Shown: positions 20,246 through 29,800, counted from the first letter of the stretch. The stretch is 64,000 bases of DNA from Shewanella sp. MR-4 (GCF_000014685.1 NC_008321.1:248001-312000); one strand, 5' to 3'. Translations and numbers: made by a program. The notes: a model not told the origin generated them from the sequence alone.

Positions 20246-22105
20246 ATGACAGTAAAACCGCATTTTCCAACCACACAGGCATGGTTAGCCGATTCATGGC
20301 AACGCAGCTTAGGTGCTGGCTTATCAGAGTTTCGTGCTGGTGAGGATCTCAGACTCACGCGCGCGGAGCTCAAACATAAACATGAGAAATATCAGCAGCT
20401 CATCGAATTAGTACAATCCCATGCCTTGCCGCTGTTTAATCAACTGATGGCGCACTCCAATAGTCGATTATTGCTCTCCGATGCCGACGGTTATGTGCTG
20501 AAACATTGGGGGGTGAGCCGCTATTCCAGCAAGCTGGCGGATGTGGCGCTCGATATTGGGGTCAACTGGCTCGAAAAGTATAAGGGCACTAATGCAATAG
20601 GCACGGCGCTCACGGCCAAACAGGCGGTATCAGTGGTTGGCGAGCAGCATTTTATCCGCCAAAACCGTTTTATGAGTTGCACCGCTTGCCCGATTTTTTC
20701 GCCCCAAGGCGAGATGCTCGGAGTGCTCGATATTACCAGTGAGCAGCAGCGGCATTCGCAGCAAACCTTGATGCTAGTGTCGAGTTTGGCGCAGCAGGTC
20801 GAAACGGCGCTGCTGTGTCATCTGCCCGGTAGTCATTATCGAATCGATTTCGCGGCGCAGCCGAGTCTATTAAATTCAGGTTGGCAAGGTATAGTCATCG
20901 CCAGCAGTGACGGGCGAATTGTGGGCTGTAATCCCATGGCTAAACAACTGCTGAGCCAAGCAAAGTTGGGGGACAGTTTAGAGCAACACCTCGGCGACAA
21001 TTGGGCGCGAGCGGGGGGCTTTCACCGCGATTCGGCGCTGCATGTGCAGACGCAAGCACTCGCACTGACACAGACGAAAAGTACTAGAACCCTTCAAGAC
21101 AAACCCTCGAACCAATTGGGGGTCAGGTTTCGCGACCCGCTATTGGAGCGGGCCTGGCAGCAAGCGAATAAGGTGATTACTAAGCAGATCCCCCTACTGG
21201 TGCTTGGCGAAACGGGTGTCGGCAAGGAGCAATTTGTGAAAAAGCTCCACGCCCAGAGTGCCCGCCGCGCGCAGCCCTTGGTGGCGGTAAACTGCGCCGC
21301 CTTGCCTGCTGAGTTAGTTGAGTCTGAGTTATTTGGTTATCAGGCGGGGGCTTTTACTGGCGCTAATAGAACCGGTTTTATCGGTAAGATCCGCCAAGCC
21401 CACGGTGGCTTTTTGTTCCTCGATGAAATTGGTGAGATGCCGCTGGCGGCGCAGAGTCGTTTACTCCGCGTGTTGCAGGAGCGTGAGGTCGTTCCCGTCG
21501 GCAGTAATCAAAGTTTTAAGGTCGATATTCAGATCATCGCCGCGACCCATATGGATTTAGAGTCGCTGGTGGCACAGGGATTGTTCCGTCAGGACTTGTT
21601 TTATCGCCTAAATGGATTGCAAGTGCGGCTTCCTGCACTGCGTGAACGGCAGGATATTGAGCGCATCATCCATAAATTGCACCGCCGTCACCGCAGTAGC
21701 GCGCAAACCTTGTGTACTGAGTTGTTGGCGCAGCTAATGCGTTACGATTGGCCCGGCAACCTAAGGGAGCTGGATAACCTAATGCAGGTGGCGTGTTTGA
21801 TGGCTGAAGGTGAGGCCGTACTCGAGATAAATCATCTCCCCGATTACCTTGCTCAAAAGCTCATGAATCTGGCGTTTGAGCCCCAAACTTTAACTGAAGT
21901 TGTCGACGCCGAAACCACGGCGCATCCGCACGAACTGTCCGAGTCTAGCTCTACGACTATAGACTCGCTCCACGGAACCATAAATCTGAACGTGTTACAG
22001 GCTTATCGTGCCTGCGAGGGCAATGTGAGTCAGTGCGCTAAGCGTTTAGGGATCAGCCGTAATGCCTTGTATCGCAAGTTAAAACAGCTAGGGGTTAAGG
22101 ACTAA
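20246..22105 (+). CDS. acoR: Sigma-54-dependent activator, AcoR type
   Basis: The 619-residue enhancer-binding protein has an N-terminal GAF-like sensor domain (SRLLLSDADGYVLKHWG to GVLDIT). A short PAS-like segment follows. The AAA+ domain has Walker A GETGVGKE, the sigma-54 loop GAFTGA, Walker B FLFLDEIGEM and the arginine-finger region. A Fis-type helix-turn-helix closes the protein (NVSQCAKRLGISRNALYRKL). I start at ATG 20246 because GGGGAG lies seven bases ahead; the frame is open 39 codons further 5' but those residues look non-coding. It is divergent from the aldehyde dehydrogenase that it probably activates. Confidence 0.9.
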   Translation: MTVKPHFPTTQAWLADSWQRSLGAGLSEFRAGEDLRLTRAELKHKHEKYQQLIELVQSHALPLFNQLMAHSNSRLLLSDADGYVLKHWGVSRYSSKLADVALDIGVNWLEKYKGTNAIGTALTAKQAVSVVGEQHFIRQNRFMSCTACPIFSPQGEMLGVLDITSEQQRHSQQTLMLVSSLAQQVETALLCHLPGSHYRIDFAAQPSLLNSGWQGIVIASSDGRIVGCNPMAKQLLSQAKLGDSLEQHLGDNWARAGGFHRDSALHVQTQALALTQTKSTRTLQDKPSNQLGVRFRDPLLERAWQQANKVITKQIPLLVLGETGVGKEQFVKKLHAQSARRAQPLVAVNCAALPAELVESELFGYQAGAFTGANRTGFIGKIRQAHGGFLFLDEIGEMPLAAQSRLLRVLQEREVVPVGSNQSFKVDIQIIAATHMDLESLVAQGLFRQDLFYRLNGLQVRLPALRERQDIERIIHKLHRRHRSSAQTLCTELLAQLMRYDWPGNLRELDNLMQVACLMAEGEAVLEINHLPDYLAQKLMNLAFEPQTLTEVVDAETTAHPHELSESSSTTIDSLHGTINLNVLQAYRACEGNVSQCAKRLGISRNALYRKLKQLGVKD

Positions 22106-22126
22106 CGGCAGTTGACTGTTGATGAT

Positions 22127-22159
22127 ATAAGCCCCGCTAACGGAGTTAGCGGGGCTTAT
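22127..22159. terminator. Bidirectional terminator, acoR / cpxA
   Basis: A perfect 15-bp stem (ATAAGCCCCGCTAAC with its complement) with a GGA loop lies between two converging stops, followed by GTTTTT on the + strand. Confidence 0.9.
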
Positions 22160-22163
22160 GTTT

Positions 22164-23513
22164 TTAGGTCGGTAAACTGATATTGACTTCGAGGCCGTGG
22201 GGCTGGCGATTCTCGGCTCTGATTTTTCCTTTATGGGCGCTAATGGCCGCTTCGGTAATGGCGAGTCCTAGGCCCCAGCCACCGCTTTCCCGCTGCCTTG
22301 CCGAATCGGGGCGATAGAAGGGTTTGAAAATCGCCTCAAGCTCAGCAGGATCAATCCCCGGACCATCGTCTTTAATTGTGATCTGTACTTGGCCGTTGGT
22401 TTGGCTCGCGCGCAGGTGGATATCGCTCTGGGCATAACGAATGGCGTTGCGCAGCAGGTTTTCTATCGCACGGGACAGGGATTTCGGATAATGGCCGAGC
22501 TCGATGGCTTCATCGATGTCGATTGTGATCTTTTTGCCCTGTTGATCGGCCTCAAACTCGGCGTCATCTAGCACTTGGCTGAGGGACTCGGCTAATCCGA
22601 GGCGAACTTTAGTTTCATTGGTGCTGAGTTTGACCCGCGATAACTCCAGCAGCTCTGCGATCAATTTCTCTAGTTGCTCGGCCTCGTAGGCGATACGGTC
22701 GGTTTCAGTGGTCTGTTGGCCTTTCTTGCGGGCCAGTGCCAGTGACAATTGTAGGCGGGTCAGTGGGGTGCGTAGTTCGTGGGAAATGTCCCCCATCAAA
22801 CGTTGCTGATTCTTCACCATGGCCTCAATCGAGTCCGCCATGCTATTAAACGCGGTGGCGAGTTGGCCGATTTCATCGTTACGTTGAGTGGTCGCCTTAT
22901 CGACGCGGTTACTGAGGTCGCCTTCGGCGAGGGCATCGGCACTTTTCTTTAGTGAGCTTAATGGCTTACCTAAATGCCATGCGAGAATGGCGCACAGTAA
23001 TCCCGAGAGCACTATGGCTAGACTTAGGGTGAGCAGCTTATTTTCGATAAAGAAGAAGAACCATGGGCGAGGGTGAATATCCGGCAAGCGACCATAGAGA
23101 TAATAGGTTTCACCTTCGAGGCTAAATTGGTAGGGGCCAAACACTAGCTCATCTTTAAATTGATGACTAATGGGTTGTTTTTCTTCATCTGTCATCAACA
23201 TAAAACTGCGAACACCGCGGCTCACTCTGTTGGTGTTAATCACTTGTCCTTGACTGTTGGCCAGATAGAGTCGCAGGGGCTTGCCCTCCATATCCCTGTG
23301 CCTTTCCCAGCGGCGCAGGAAATCGGATTTAATGAGGGTCGGATTGTCTTGAATGCGTTGTGCTATAGTCGCGAGCACTTTTTGCATGTGCGGCGGGATA
23401 GGTGCGCGGTCGTGATTTTGTTGCAGCAAGGGTAGCAAGCCGACTAAGGCGATAATCAGTGAGCTACAGAGCCAAAATCCGAGCAGTAATTTGATAAATA
23501 AGCGATTAGGCAC
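22164..23513 (-). CDS. cpxA: Envelope-stress sensor kinase CpxA
   Basis: The 449-residue inner-membrane kinase has helix 1 at residues 8-28, a periplasmic sensor region to about 150 and helix 2 near 158-180. A HAMP domain follows, then H box GDISHELRTPLTRLQ (histidine near 245), N box ENLLRNAIRYA, G1 DDGPGI and G2 GWGLGLAI. The ISHELRTPLTRLQ sequence and the pairing with cpxR and cpxP identify CpxA, which senses misfolded envelope proteins. It lies 14 bases after cpxR and is transcribed leftward with it. Confidence 0.93.
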   Translation of the reverse strand: MPNRLFIKLLLGFWLCSSLIIALVGLLPLLQQNHDRAPIPPHMQKVLATIAQRIQDNPTLIKSDFLRRWERHRDMEGKPLRLYLANSQGQVINTNRVSRGVRSFMLMTDEEKQPISHQFKDELVFGPYQFSLEGETYYLYGRLPDIHPRPWFFFFIENKLLTLSLAIVLSGLLCAILAWHLGKPLSSLKKSADALAEGDLSNRVDKATTQRNDEIGQLATAFNSMADSIEAMVKNQQRLMGDISHELRTPLTRLQLSLALARKKGQQTTETDRIAYEAEQLEKLIAELLELSRVKLSTNETKVRLGLAESLSQVLDDAEFEADQQGKKITIDIDEAIELGHYPKSLSRAIENLLRNAIRYAQSDIHLRASQTNGQVQITIKDDGPGIDPAELEAIFKPFYRPDSARQRESGGWGLGLAITEAAISAHKGKIRAENRQPHGLEVNISLPT

Positions 23514-23527
23514 AGTTGTTCCCGCCG

Positions 23528-24214
23528 TTATGGTAACCAGATATAGCCTTTGCCACGGATAGTTTTCACCCTAGGTCTGCCATCGCTGCGTTCTGGGAGT
23601 TTTTTGCGTAGATTCGAGAGGTGCATATCTAGGCTGCGATCGAAGGGCATGAGTTTTTTGCCGAGCACAATTTCATTGAGCTCTTCTTTATTCATCAGCT
23701 CACCCGCATGCAGTGCTAGTGTGTGCAGCAAGGTAAACTCAGTCCCTGTGAGGATAATAAGCTGCTCATTACAGTAGGCCTCTTGGCGTGAGGGATCTAA
23801 GCGTAAATCGCCAAATTCCTGCGCCGGAGTGGCATGGATTTCTTGGGCGGTTAAGTGTGAGCGGCGAATAATGGCGCGAATGCGGGCGATAAGCTCCCTG
23901 TCGTTAAAGGGTTTAGGCAAATAGTCATCGGCACCGATTTCAAGGCCAACCACACGGTCAATTTCATCCCCTCTGGCGGTCAGCATCAGCACAGGGGTTT
24001 GTTTGTGTTGACGCAGTGCGCGTAGCACTTCAAAGCCGTTTAACTTAGGCAGCATCACGTCGAGCAAGATCAGATCGTAATCCCCCGCAAGGGCCAGCTC
24101 AAGGCCTTGCTTACCATCGTAGGCCAGCGTGAGTTTAAACCCTTCGAGTTCGAGTAATTGTCCGAGAAGTTCTGATAAACCAAGATCATCATCGATTAAT
24201 AATATCCGACTCAT
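23528..24214 (-). CDS. cpxR: Envelope-stress response regulator CpxR
   Basis: The 228-residue OmpR-family regulator has acidic residues D8-D9-D10, phospho-acceptor D52 (LLDVMLPKLNG) and lysine in the PKPF motif. The C-terminal winged helix ends in the family signature VKTIRGKGYIWLP. The SRILLIDDDLGLSELL opening and this ending match CpxR. It is divergent from cpxP with CpxR-box matches in between, which suggests autoregulation. Confidence 0.95.
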   Translation of the reverse strand: MSRILLIDDDLGLSELLGQLLELEGFKLTLAYDGKQGLELALAGDYDLILLDVMLPKLNGFEVLRALRQHKQTPVLMLTARGDEIDRVVGLEIGADDYLPKPFNDRELIARIRAIIRRSHLTAQEIHATPAQEFGDLRLDPSRQEAYCNEQLIILTGTEFTLLHTLALHAGELMNKEELNEIVLGKKLMPFDRSLDMHLSNLRKKLPERSDGRPRVKTIRGKGYIWLP

Positions 24215-24332
24215 AGTGTTCCTTAATCCGGGTGAACTGGTGCGAAAGTCTCAAAGCTGCGTGCTAAACCGCAGACGCTTTTAGCATTTTGCCTGAGTAT
24301 ACCTCTTTTGATGTCAATTGCTGTGTAGCAAT

Positions 24333-24347
24333 GTAAGCCAAAGTAAA
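24333..24347 (+). promoter_or_regulatory. CpxR box 1
   Basis: GTAAG-CCAAA-GTAAA matches the CpxR consensus GTAAA-N5-GTAAA with one mismatch. It lies in the 346-base gap between cpxR and cpxP, about 120 bases ahead of cpxR. Confidence 0.65.
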
Positions 24348-24432
24348 GAATAGAGAATCTGTATGCTCAAGCTATCCTCAATACACGAGTTTCAACATCT
24401 TAAAGTTGTTTGGGGATAGTTCTTATCGCAAC

Positions 24433-24447
24433 TTTACACTGATTTAC
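24433..24447 (-). promoter_or_regulatory. CpxR box 2
   Basis: On the minus strand the sequence is GTAAATCAGTGTAAA, an exact match to GTAAA-N5-GTAAA. It lies about 114 bases upstream of cpxP. It probably serves cpxP induction, autoregulation of cpxRA, or both. Confidence 0.78.
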
Positions 24448-24560
24448 TCAGGTCACGCCCTCACTTACATAGGGTGCTTTAGACTGTGATCGTCGAAAGT
24501 GATTCGGCTTTTAAAAGGGTCGTCACTGTATACAACATAAGTTGAACTATTGAGGTTAAC

Positions 24561-25052
24561 ATGATGAAAACACTATCTCCTTTAAAAGCAGGTCTATTTG
24601 CCATCTTAGCAAGCTCCGCTGTATTTGCGACAACAGTCAGTGCAGAGCCCGGCCAAGGCTGCGATCATCCACGCGGTGAGTTCCATAAACATGGTGACCG
24701 TATGGGCCATGACGGTATGCACAGAATGTTCGAAGGTTTAGATTTAACCGATGCACAAAAGGCCGACATTAAGAAACTGTTTGCAGAGCACCGCGCCGCA
24801 CGCAGCGATGACAGACCGACTAAGGAAGAGCGTTTAGCACACCGTACCGAAATGCATGCGCTGATCACTGCGGCCAACTTCGATGAGGCGCAAGCTAAGG
24901 CATTAATGAGTGCCCAGCAGGAAAAACGCCAAGCTCAAGCGATTGAACGGATGAAGATGCAGAATCAGATCTACAACCTGCTCACGCCTGAGCAACAAGC
25001 AAAATTTAAAGCGCGATTTGAAGCACAAGCTGGTAAAGAACCTCGCGGTTAA
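24561..25052 (+). CDS. cpxP: Periplasmic CpxP/Spy-family chaperone
   Basis: The 163-residue protein has a signal peptide (ends near TVSAEPGQG), a His/Gly/Asp-rich stretch after it, and two LTxxQ motifs, LTDAQKADIKKLF and LTPEQQAKFKARF. These define the CpxP/Spy family of helical periplasmic proteins that inhibit CpxA and bind misfolded proteins. It is divergent from cpxR and precedes fieF, as in E. coli. The histidine-rich N-terminus (HPRGEFHKHGDRMGHDGMH) might bind metal, an inference. Confidence 0.88.
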   Translation: MMKTLSPLKAGLFAILASSAVFATTVSAEPGQGCDHPRGEFHKHGDRMGHDGMHRMFEGLDLTDAQKADIKKLFAEHRAARSDDRPTKEERLAHRTEMHALITAANFDEAQAKALMSAQQEKRQAQAIERMKMQNQIYNLLTPEQQAKFKARFEAQAGKEPRG

Positions 25053-25102
25053 GCTTGTAAGCTGATATACAATAGAGTCATAGCTTCCCGATATAGACCC
25101 CT

Positions 25103-25996
25103 ATGACTCAAACTTCCCAATACGATTTTTGGGTCAAACTGGCTAGTCGCGCTTCCGTGGCTACCGCTTTGACCCTTATTATTATCAAGCTATTAGCTTG
25201 GTTATATTCAGGCTCGGCCAGTATGCTGGCGTCCTTAACGGACTCCTTTGCCGATGCGCTCGCCTCGATCATCAACTTTATCGCCATTCGTTATGCTATC
25301 GTTCCTGCCGACCATGACCACAGATACGGCCACGGTAAGGCCGAGCCGTTAGCGTCGCTGGCACAATCGGCCTTTATCATGGGCTCGGCATTCCTGCTGC
25401 TGTTTTATGGCGGAGAACGCTTACTCAATCCTGCTCCCGTTGAATATGCCACCTTAGGTGTGGTGGTGTCTGTCGTTGCGATCGTGCTGACATTGGCGTT
25501 AGTGGCGTTACAAAAGCGGGCGCTGGCGGCAACCAAGAGCACTGTGGTTGAAGCCGATTCGTTGCACTACAAGTCGGATTTATTCCTCAATGGCGCCGTG
25601 TTACTCGCACTCCTTTTGTCCCAGTATGGCTGGTGGTGGGCCGATGGGGTCTTTGCCGTGCTTATCGCCTGCTACATTGGTCAACAGGCCTTTGATTTAG
25701 GTTACCGCTCTATTCAAGCGCTGCTCGACCGTGAGTTAGATGAAGAGACGCGTCAGCAAATTAAGCAAATCGCCAAGCAAGATCCTAGAGTGCAAGGGCT
25801 ACATGATTTACGCACGCGCCAAGCGGGTAAAACCATCTTTATTCAATTCCATTTAGAGTTAGATGGTAACCTGAGCCTGAACGAAGCCCACAGTATCGCC
25901 GATACTACAGGGCTCAGAGTAAAAGCCGCCTTTGAAGATGCCGAGGTGATTATTCACCAAGATCCTGTGCAGGTGGAGCCTAGCCCCGCGAGTTAA
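25103..25996 (+). CDS. fieF: Ferrous-iron/zinc efflux transporter FieF (CDF family)
   Basis: The 297-residue cation-diffusion-facilitator exports Fe(II) or Zn(II) in exchange for protons. Metal-site motifs are D47-x3-D51 (LTDSFAD) in helix 2 and H-x3-D (LHYKSD) in helix 5, plus HDHRYGHGKAE after helix 2. The C-terminal cytoplasmic ferredoxin-like domain holds further histidines. The arrangement is the E. coli FieF pattern. It follows cpxP by 50 bases, the same neighbour as in enterobacteria. Confidence 0.94.
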   Translation: MTQTSQYDFWVKLASRASVATALTLIIIKLLAWLYSGSASMLASLTDSFADALASIINFIAIRYAIVPADHDHRYGHGKAEPLASLAQSAFIMGSAFLLLFYGGERLLNPAPVEYATLGVVVSVVAIVLTLALVALQKRALAATKSTVVEADSLHYKSDLFLNGAVLLALLLSQYGWWWADGVFAVLIACYIGQQAFDLGYRSIQALLDRELDEETRQQIKQIAKQDPRVQGLHDLRTRQAGKTIFIQFHLELDGNLSLNEAHSIADTTGLRVKAAFEDAEVIIHQDPVQVEPSPAS

Positions 25997-26041
25997 TCAT
26001 CGCGGTCAATTGAGTTTGTTATAAAAACCAAAGGAATGGTT

Positions 26042-26452
26042 ATGTCATGGATGCAGCAACAGGTTCATCCCTTAGTCGACAATACTCGGCTTATCTGCCG
26101 TTATCATCGATTATCAACCCGCTTAGAGTTGATTGCCGAACATGCCCCCGACGCGAGTGAGGGGCTTGATTCGAAACTTCCTGATCCGCATTTAGTCAAT
26201 CATCCTACGGGCGTTTGGAGCGAGCTTATCCTGCGCCAATCTTTATATTATTGGCCGAGAACCATTCCATTCAATATTGCACAGCGGGACTATCGACTGC
26301 ATGTTTGGCCCTTGTTGATGTGGCGCAGTCGGGTGACTTGTGCACAATCTGGAAAAGTCGTAATTGTTGAATGCCTCGATGAACGAAAACGTCGTTCTCT
26401 TATTCGTTGGTGTTATTTCCTCCTTATGAATTTATTACGAGTAGTCAGTTAA
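26042..26452 (+). CDS. Hypothetical basic protein
   Basis: The 136-residue protein has no signal peptide or clear membrane helix. I do not recognise a family. It is rich in Trp, Arg and Leu (for example LRQSLYYWPRTIPFNIAQRDY and VWPLLMWRSRV) and ends in a basic, hydrophobic helix. I choose the ATG at 26042 because AAAGGA lies six bases upstream; an in-frame ATG at 26036 overlaps that site. It may be transcribed with fieF, 45 bases upstream. Confidence 0.6.
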   Translation: MSWMQQQVHPLVDNTRLICRYHRLSTRLELIAEHAPDASEGLDSKLPDPHLVNHPTGVWSELILRQSLYYWPRTIPFNIAQRDYRLHVWPLLMWRSRVTCAQSGKVVIVECLDERKRRSLIRWCYFLLMNLLRVVS

Positions 26453-26639
26453 CACTTAGTATTGAATTTGGCTTATTAAACTTAATGCTTAAGTATCTAT
26501 TCATACATATTTGCTTTATTTAAAGCTGAATACTTCCTGTATAAAACGCATTTAGTCTTTGCAAACTGTAACCCTTATTATTGGTTTGTTGTAATATCCG
26601 CAGCGTTTACTACTCAAGTTAACTCATTAGGAAAATATA

Positions 26640-27197
26640 ATGAAAAAACTATCTTTAGTTGCGGTAACTTTATTATCTGCATTAGTAGCCGGCCAAGCTT
26701 CAGCGGCAACCGATAATACTGGGTTTTATGTGGGTGGCGCACTAAACCGTGTAACTGTGGACGCTTTTGATGACTCAGAAACTGGCACAGGTTTTGGTGT
26801 TTACGGTGGTTACAACTTCAACGAGTGGTTTGGTTTAGAAGCCAATTTTTTTGCAACGGCTGATTTGGGTGACAGTGATGTCGACATCTCCGCTGGTGCA
26901 TTAACCTTCACTCCTAAGTTTACGCTGCAAATCAATGATATGTTTTCTGCCTATGCCAAAGTAGGTGTTGCATCTATGGCTGTGAATGTTGACGGTTTGG
27001 GTTTCGATGAAGACTTTACTGGCTTTGGCTGGACGTACGGCGTTGGTGTTAATGCTGCCGTGACCGAACATTTAAATGTTCGCTTAAGTTACGATATCAC
27101 CACGGGTGATTTAGACGCCGATCACAGTTATTTAAATATGAAAGATATCGACACAGATATGAAACAATTAGCAATTGGTGTGCATTACCAGTTCTAA
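26640..27197 (+). CDS. Outer-membrane beta-barrel protein (OmpA-like barrel)
   Basis: The 185-residue protein has a signal peptide cut after GQASA, then alternating amphipathic strands separated by glycine/aspartate turns, and a C-terminal phenylalanine (GVHYQF). This is the signature of an eight-stranded barrel. It resembles the OmpA-like transmembrane domain without the peptidoglycan-binding domain. It is acidic, with many Asp-Gly turns. It stands alone with its own promoter region and a strong terminator. The ligand or function is unknown. Confidence 0.88.
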   Translation: MKKLSLVAVTLLSALVAGQASAATDNTGFYVGGALNRVTVDAFDDSETGTGFGVYGGYNFNEWFGLEANFFATADLGDSDVDISAGALTFTPKFTLQINDMFSAYAKVGVASMAVNVDGLGFDEDFTGFGWTYGVGVNAAVTEHLNVRLSYDITTGDLDADHSYLNMKDIDTDMKQLAIGVHYQF

Positions 27198-27215
27198 TGA
27201 TTTATACCAAGTCTA

Positions 27216-27255
27216 AATAATAAAAAAGGGATATGAATATCCCTTTTTTATTATT
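27216..27255. terminator. Bidirectional terminator, OMP / glnG
   Basis: A perfect 19-bp inverted repeat (27216-27234 with 27237-27255) has a two-base GA centre, a GGGATAT core and A/T-rich ends. It lies between two converging genes. Confidence 0.9.
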
Positions 27256-27265
27256 TACTGGATGA

Positions 27266-28681
27266 TTAATCCATAGACAATTCTTTCAATTTTCGCGTTA
27301 AGGTATTTCTTCCCCAACCTAAACGTTTTGCCGCTTCTTGTTTATGTCCTTGGGTATGGCGTAATGCGGTTTCGAGCAAAATACGTTCAAAGGCCGGCTG
27401 AACTTCAGTTAATAAATCGCTATTTCCCTCAGACAGTTTTTGGTCAATCCACTCTGTGAGTGCCGATTGCCAATCTTGGCTGCCTTTTGCCATAGGATTA
27501 ATACTGGCGGGCTCTTTAAGTAGCTCTGGGGGTAAATCCTGGGGCAGGATTTCTTGCCCTGAGGCCATTACCGTGAGCCAGCGACAGGTATTCTCGAGTT
27601 GTCTCACGTTTCCTGGCCAAGGCAGTTGCGATAGCTTGGCGGCGGTCTCTTTGGTGAGGATTTTTGCCTCGACACCAATCTCCTTAGCGGCGGAGGCTAA
27701 AAAGTGGGTCGCGAGTTGGGGAATATCCTCTCGGCGTTGTGACAGCGGCGGCAAGTGGACGCGGATAACATTGAGCCGATGGAATAGGTCTTCCCTAAAT
27801 CCCCCTTTGAGCACGAGTTGCTCCAGATCTTGGTGAGTAGCGGCAATAATGCGCACATCCACTTGGACGGCGCTATGGCCGCCGACGCGATAAAATTGCC
27901 CATCGGCGAGCACCCGCAGTAGGCGGGTTTGCACGTCCAGCGGCATATCGCCTATTTCATCTAAAAACAGGGTGCCGCCATTGGCTTGCTCGAAGCGTCC
28001 TTGGCGCACGTTTGCTGCGCCGGTGAAGGCGCCTTTCTCATGGCCAAAGAGTTCAGATTCGATTAAGTCTTTGGGAATTGCCGCCATATTCAAGGCGATA
28101 AAGGGCTTATCCTTACGCGGGCTGTGTTTGTGCAATGCGCCTGCAACCAGCTCTTTACCCGTACCCGATTGGCCGTTGATCAGCACGCTGATTGAGGATC
28201 GTGATAACCGGCCGATGGCACGAAATACCTCCTGCATGGCGGGCGCTTCACCTATGATTTCGGGCGTTTTGACTTGCGTCTCCTGCGGGGCAGGAGACGG
28301 GCTTTGCTCGGTTGCATGGGTTAGGGCGCGCTCGACGAGGGAAATCGCCTCATCAATATCGAAGGGCTTGGGCAAATACTCAAATGCCCCCGCCTGATAG
28401 GCGCTGACGGCACTGTCTAAATCCGAATGCGCTGTCATGATGATGACGGGAATATGCGGATAGTGGATTTGCAGCCTTTCTAACAGGGTTAAGCCATCGG
28501 TGCCCGGCATACGAATATCTGAGACTATGACTCGTGGCTGGGAAATCTCTAATGCTTGCCAGAGTGATTCGGCCGCGGCAAAGCTGGCGGTGCTGAGTTT
28601 CGCGCCTTGGAGCGCCTTTTCGAGCACCCAACGTATCGAACTGTCATCGTCGAGGATCCACACTTGTTCACTCATTCGCAT
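27266..28681 (-). CDS. glnG: Nitrogen regulator NtrC (GlnG)
   Basis: The 471-residue sigma-54 activator has a receiver domain with phospho-acceptor D55 (VIVSDIRMPGTDG) and an AAA+ domain with Walker A GQSGTGKE, loop GAFTGA and Walker B LFLDEIGDM. A Fis-type helix-turn-helix ends the protein (HKQEAAKRLGWGRNTLTRKLKEL). The opening VWILDDDSSIRWVLEKAL is diagnostic of NtrC. It activates nitrogen-scavenging genes when phosphorylated by NtrB. It lies 37 bases after glnL in the same operon. Confidence 0.97.
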   Translation of the reverse strand: MRMSEQVWILDDDSSIRWVLEKALQGAKLSTASFAAAESLWQALEISQPRVIVSDIRMPGTDGLTLLERLQIHYPHIPVIIMTAHSDLDSAVSAYQAGAFEYLPKPFDIDEAISLVERALTHATEQSPSPAPQETQVKTPEIIGEAPAMQEVFRAIGRLSRSSISVLINGQSGTGKELVAGALHKHSPRKDKPFIALNMAAIPKDLIESELFGHEKGAFTGAANVRQGRFEQANGGTLFLDEIGDMPLDVQTRLLRVLADGQFYRVGGHSAVQVDVRIIAATHQDLEQLVLKGGFREDLFHRLNVIRVHLPPLSQRREDIPQLATHFLASAAKEIGVEAKILTKETAAKLSQLPWPGNVRQLENTCRWLTVMASGQEILPQDLPPELLKEPASINPMAKGSQDWQSALTEWIDQKLSEGNSDLLTEVQPAFERILLETALRHTQGHKQEAAKRLGWGRNTLTRKLKELSMD

Positions 28682-28718
28682 TTTGCTTCCTCATACGGTA
28701 TGTGTTGGTTTGTCTTGA

Positions 28719-29765
28719 TTATTTGGCACTTAAAATCGGTAACGAAATGATAAATTCGGTATGCCCAGGGCTGGATACACAATCGATTCTGCCCGAGTGT
28801 AATCTGGCAATGTTATGGGCAATCGACAGGCCAAGCCCAGACCCCTGCTCACGACTGGTGACCATGGGATAAAACAGCGTGTCCATCAGCTCTGGTGGTA
28901 TGCCTGGGCCGTTGTCGATAATGGACAGTGTCAGCACGAGCTTATGTCGCTGCGAACCGATAGTGACCTGATGTTGCGTGCGGGTGCGGATCAGGATTTC
29001 ACCACCTGTGTGTTCAAGAGCTTGTACCGCATTCTGCAAAATATTCAGCACGGCTTGCTGCATTTGGTCGGGATCCATTTCGATATCGGGGATCGATGGG
29101 TCGTAGTCACGCTTTAATTGAATATTGGTGGGAAGCGCCATTTCCACCAATTTATAGACCTTTTGCACCACTTGATGAATGTTGTGCAGGCTATGTTGGG
29201 TTGGCCGCTGCGGGCCGAGCAGTCTGTCCACTAAGCTGCGCAGGCGGTCGGCCTGTTCGATGATGAGATTGGTAAATTCCTTTTGTGCCGGATCGTCTAA
29301 CTCCCGCGAGAGCAATTGCGCCGCGCCGCGTAGACCGCCTAAGGGGTTTTTGATCTCATGGGCCAAGTTGCGAACAAGGAATTGTGCCGCCTGTTGCTGA
29401 GCATCCTGGCTGAGTTGCTGGTGGATCCGGCGTTGTTGATCGACTTGCCTAAGCTCAAGCAGACTCAGTTGCGCCTCATCCTCGAGCGGGATTAGTGTCA
29501 AATCAACGGTATGATGCTGGGCATCTAAGGTCACTAAAGTGGCTGTGTTGACCGTCAGGCCTTGTCCGGCTTTTACAGCATCGCTGAGGATTTGCGCCTC
29601 GACACCGAGGGCTTGATAATGCTCCGGTAGGGCTTGTTCCACGAGCCTGTGGCTGCCAACGCCCAATAGCTGCTCTGCTGCGGCGTTGGCATAACAAGGC
29701 TTAAGATCCTTATCAATGACAAGTACCGCGGTGACTAAATGATTAAGCAGCGTTTCTTTATCCAT
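28719..29765 (-). CDS. glnL: Nitrogen sensor kinase NtrB (GlnL)
   Basis: The 348-residue soluble kinase has an N-terminal PAS domain (TAVLVIDKDLKPCYANAAAEQLLG). The H box is RNLAHEIKNPLGGLRGAAQLL with the phosphorylated histidine, and the ATPase motifs are LNILQNAVQAL, DNGPGIP and GSGLGLSIAHNI. It has no membrane helix, as expected for NtrB, which is controlled by PII. An NtrC-type palindrome sits 36-52 bases before its ATG. No glnA gene adjoins it in this window. Confidence 0.96.
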   Translation of the reverse strand: MDKETLLNHLVTAVLVIDKDLKPCYANAAAEQLLGVGSHRLVEQALPEHYQALGVEAQILSDAVKAGQGLTVNTATLVTLDAQHHTVDLTLIPLEDEAQLSLLELRQVDQQRRIHQQLSQDAQQQAAQFLVRNLAHEIKNPLGGLRGAAQLLSRELDDPAQKEFTNLIIEQADRLRSLVDRLLGPQRPTQHSLHNIHQVVQKVYKLVEMALPTNIQLKRDYDPSIPDIEMDPDQMQQAVLNILQNAVQALEHTGGEILIRTRTQHQVTIGSQRHKLVLTLSIIDNGPGIPPELMDTLFYPMVTSREQGSGLGLSIAHNIARLHSGRIDCVSSPGHTEFIISLPILSAK

Positions 29766-29800
29766 CTACCGTTCCTGAAAATAGGGTTGCACCATTATGT

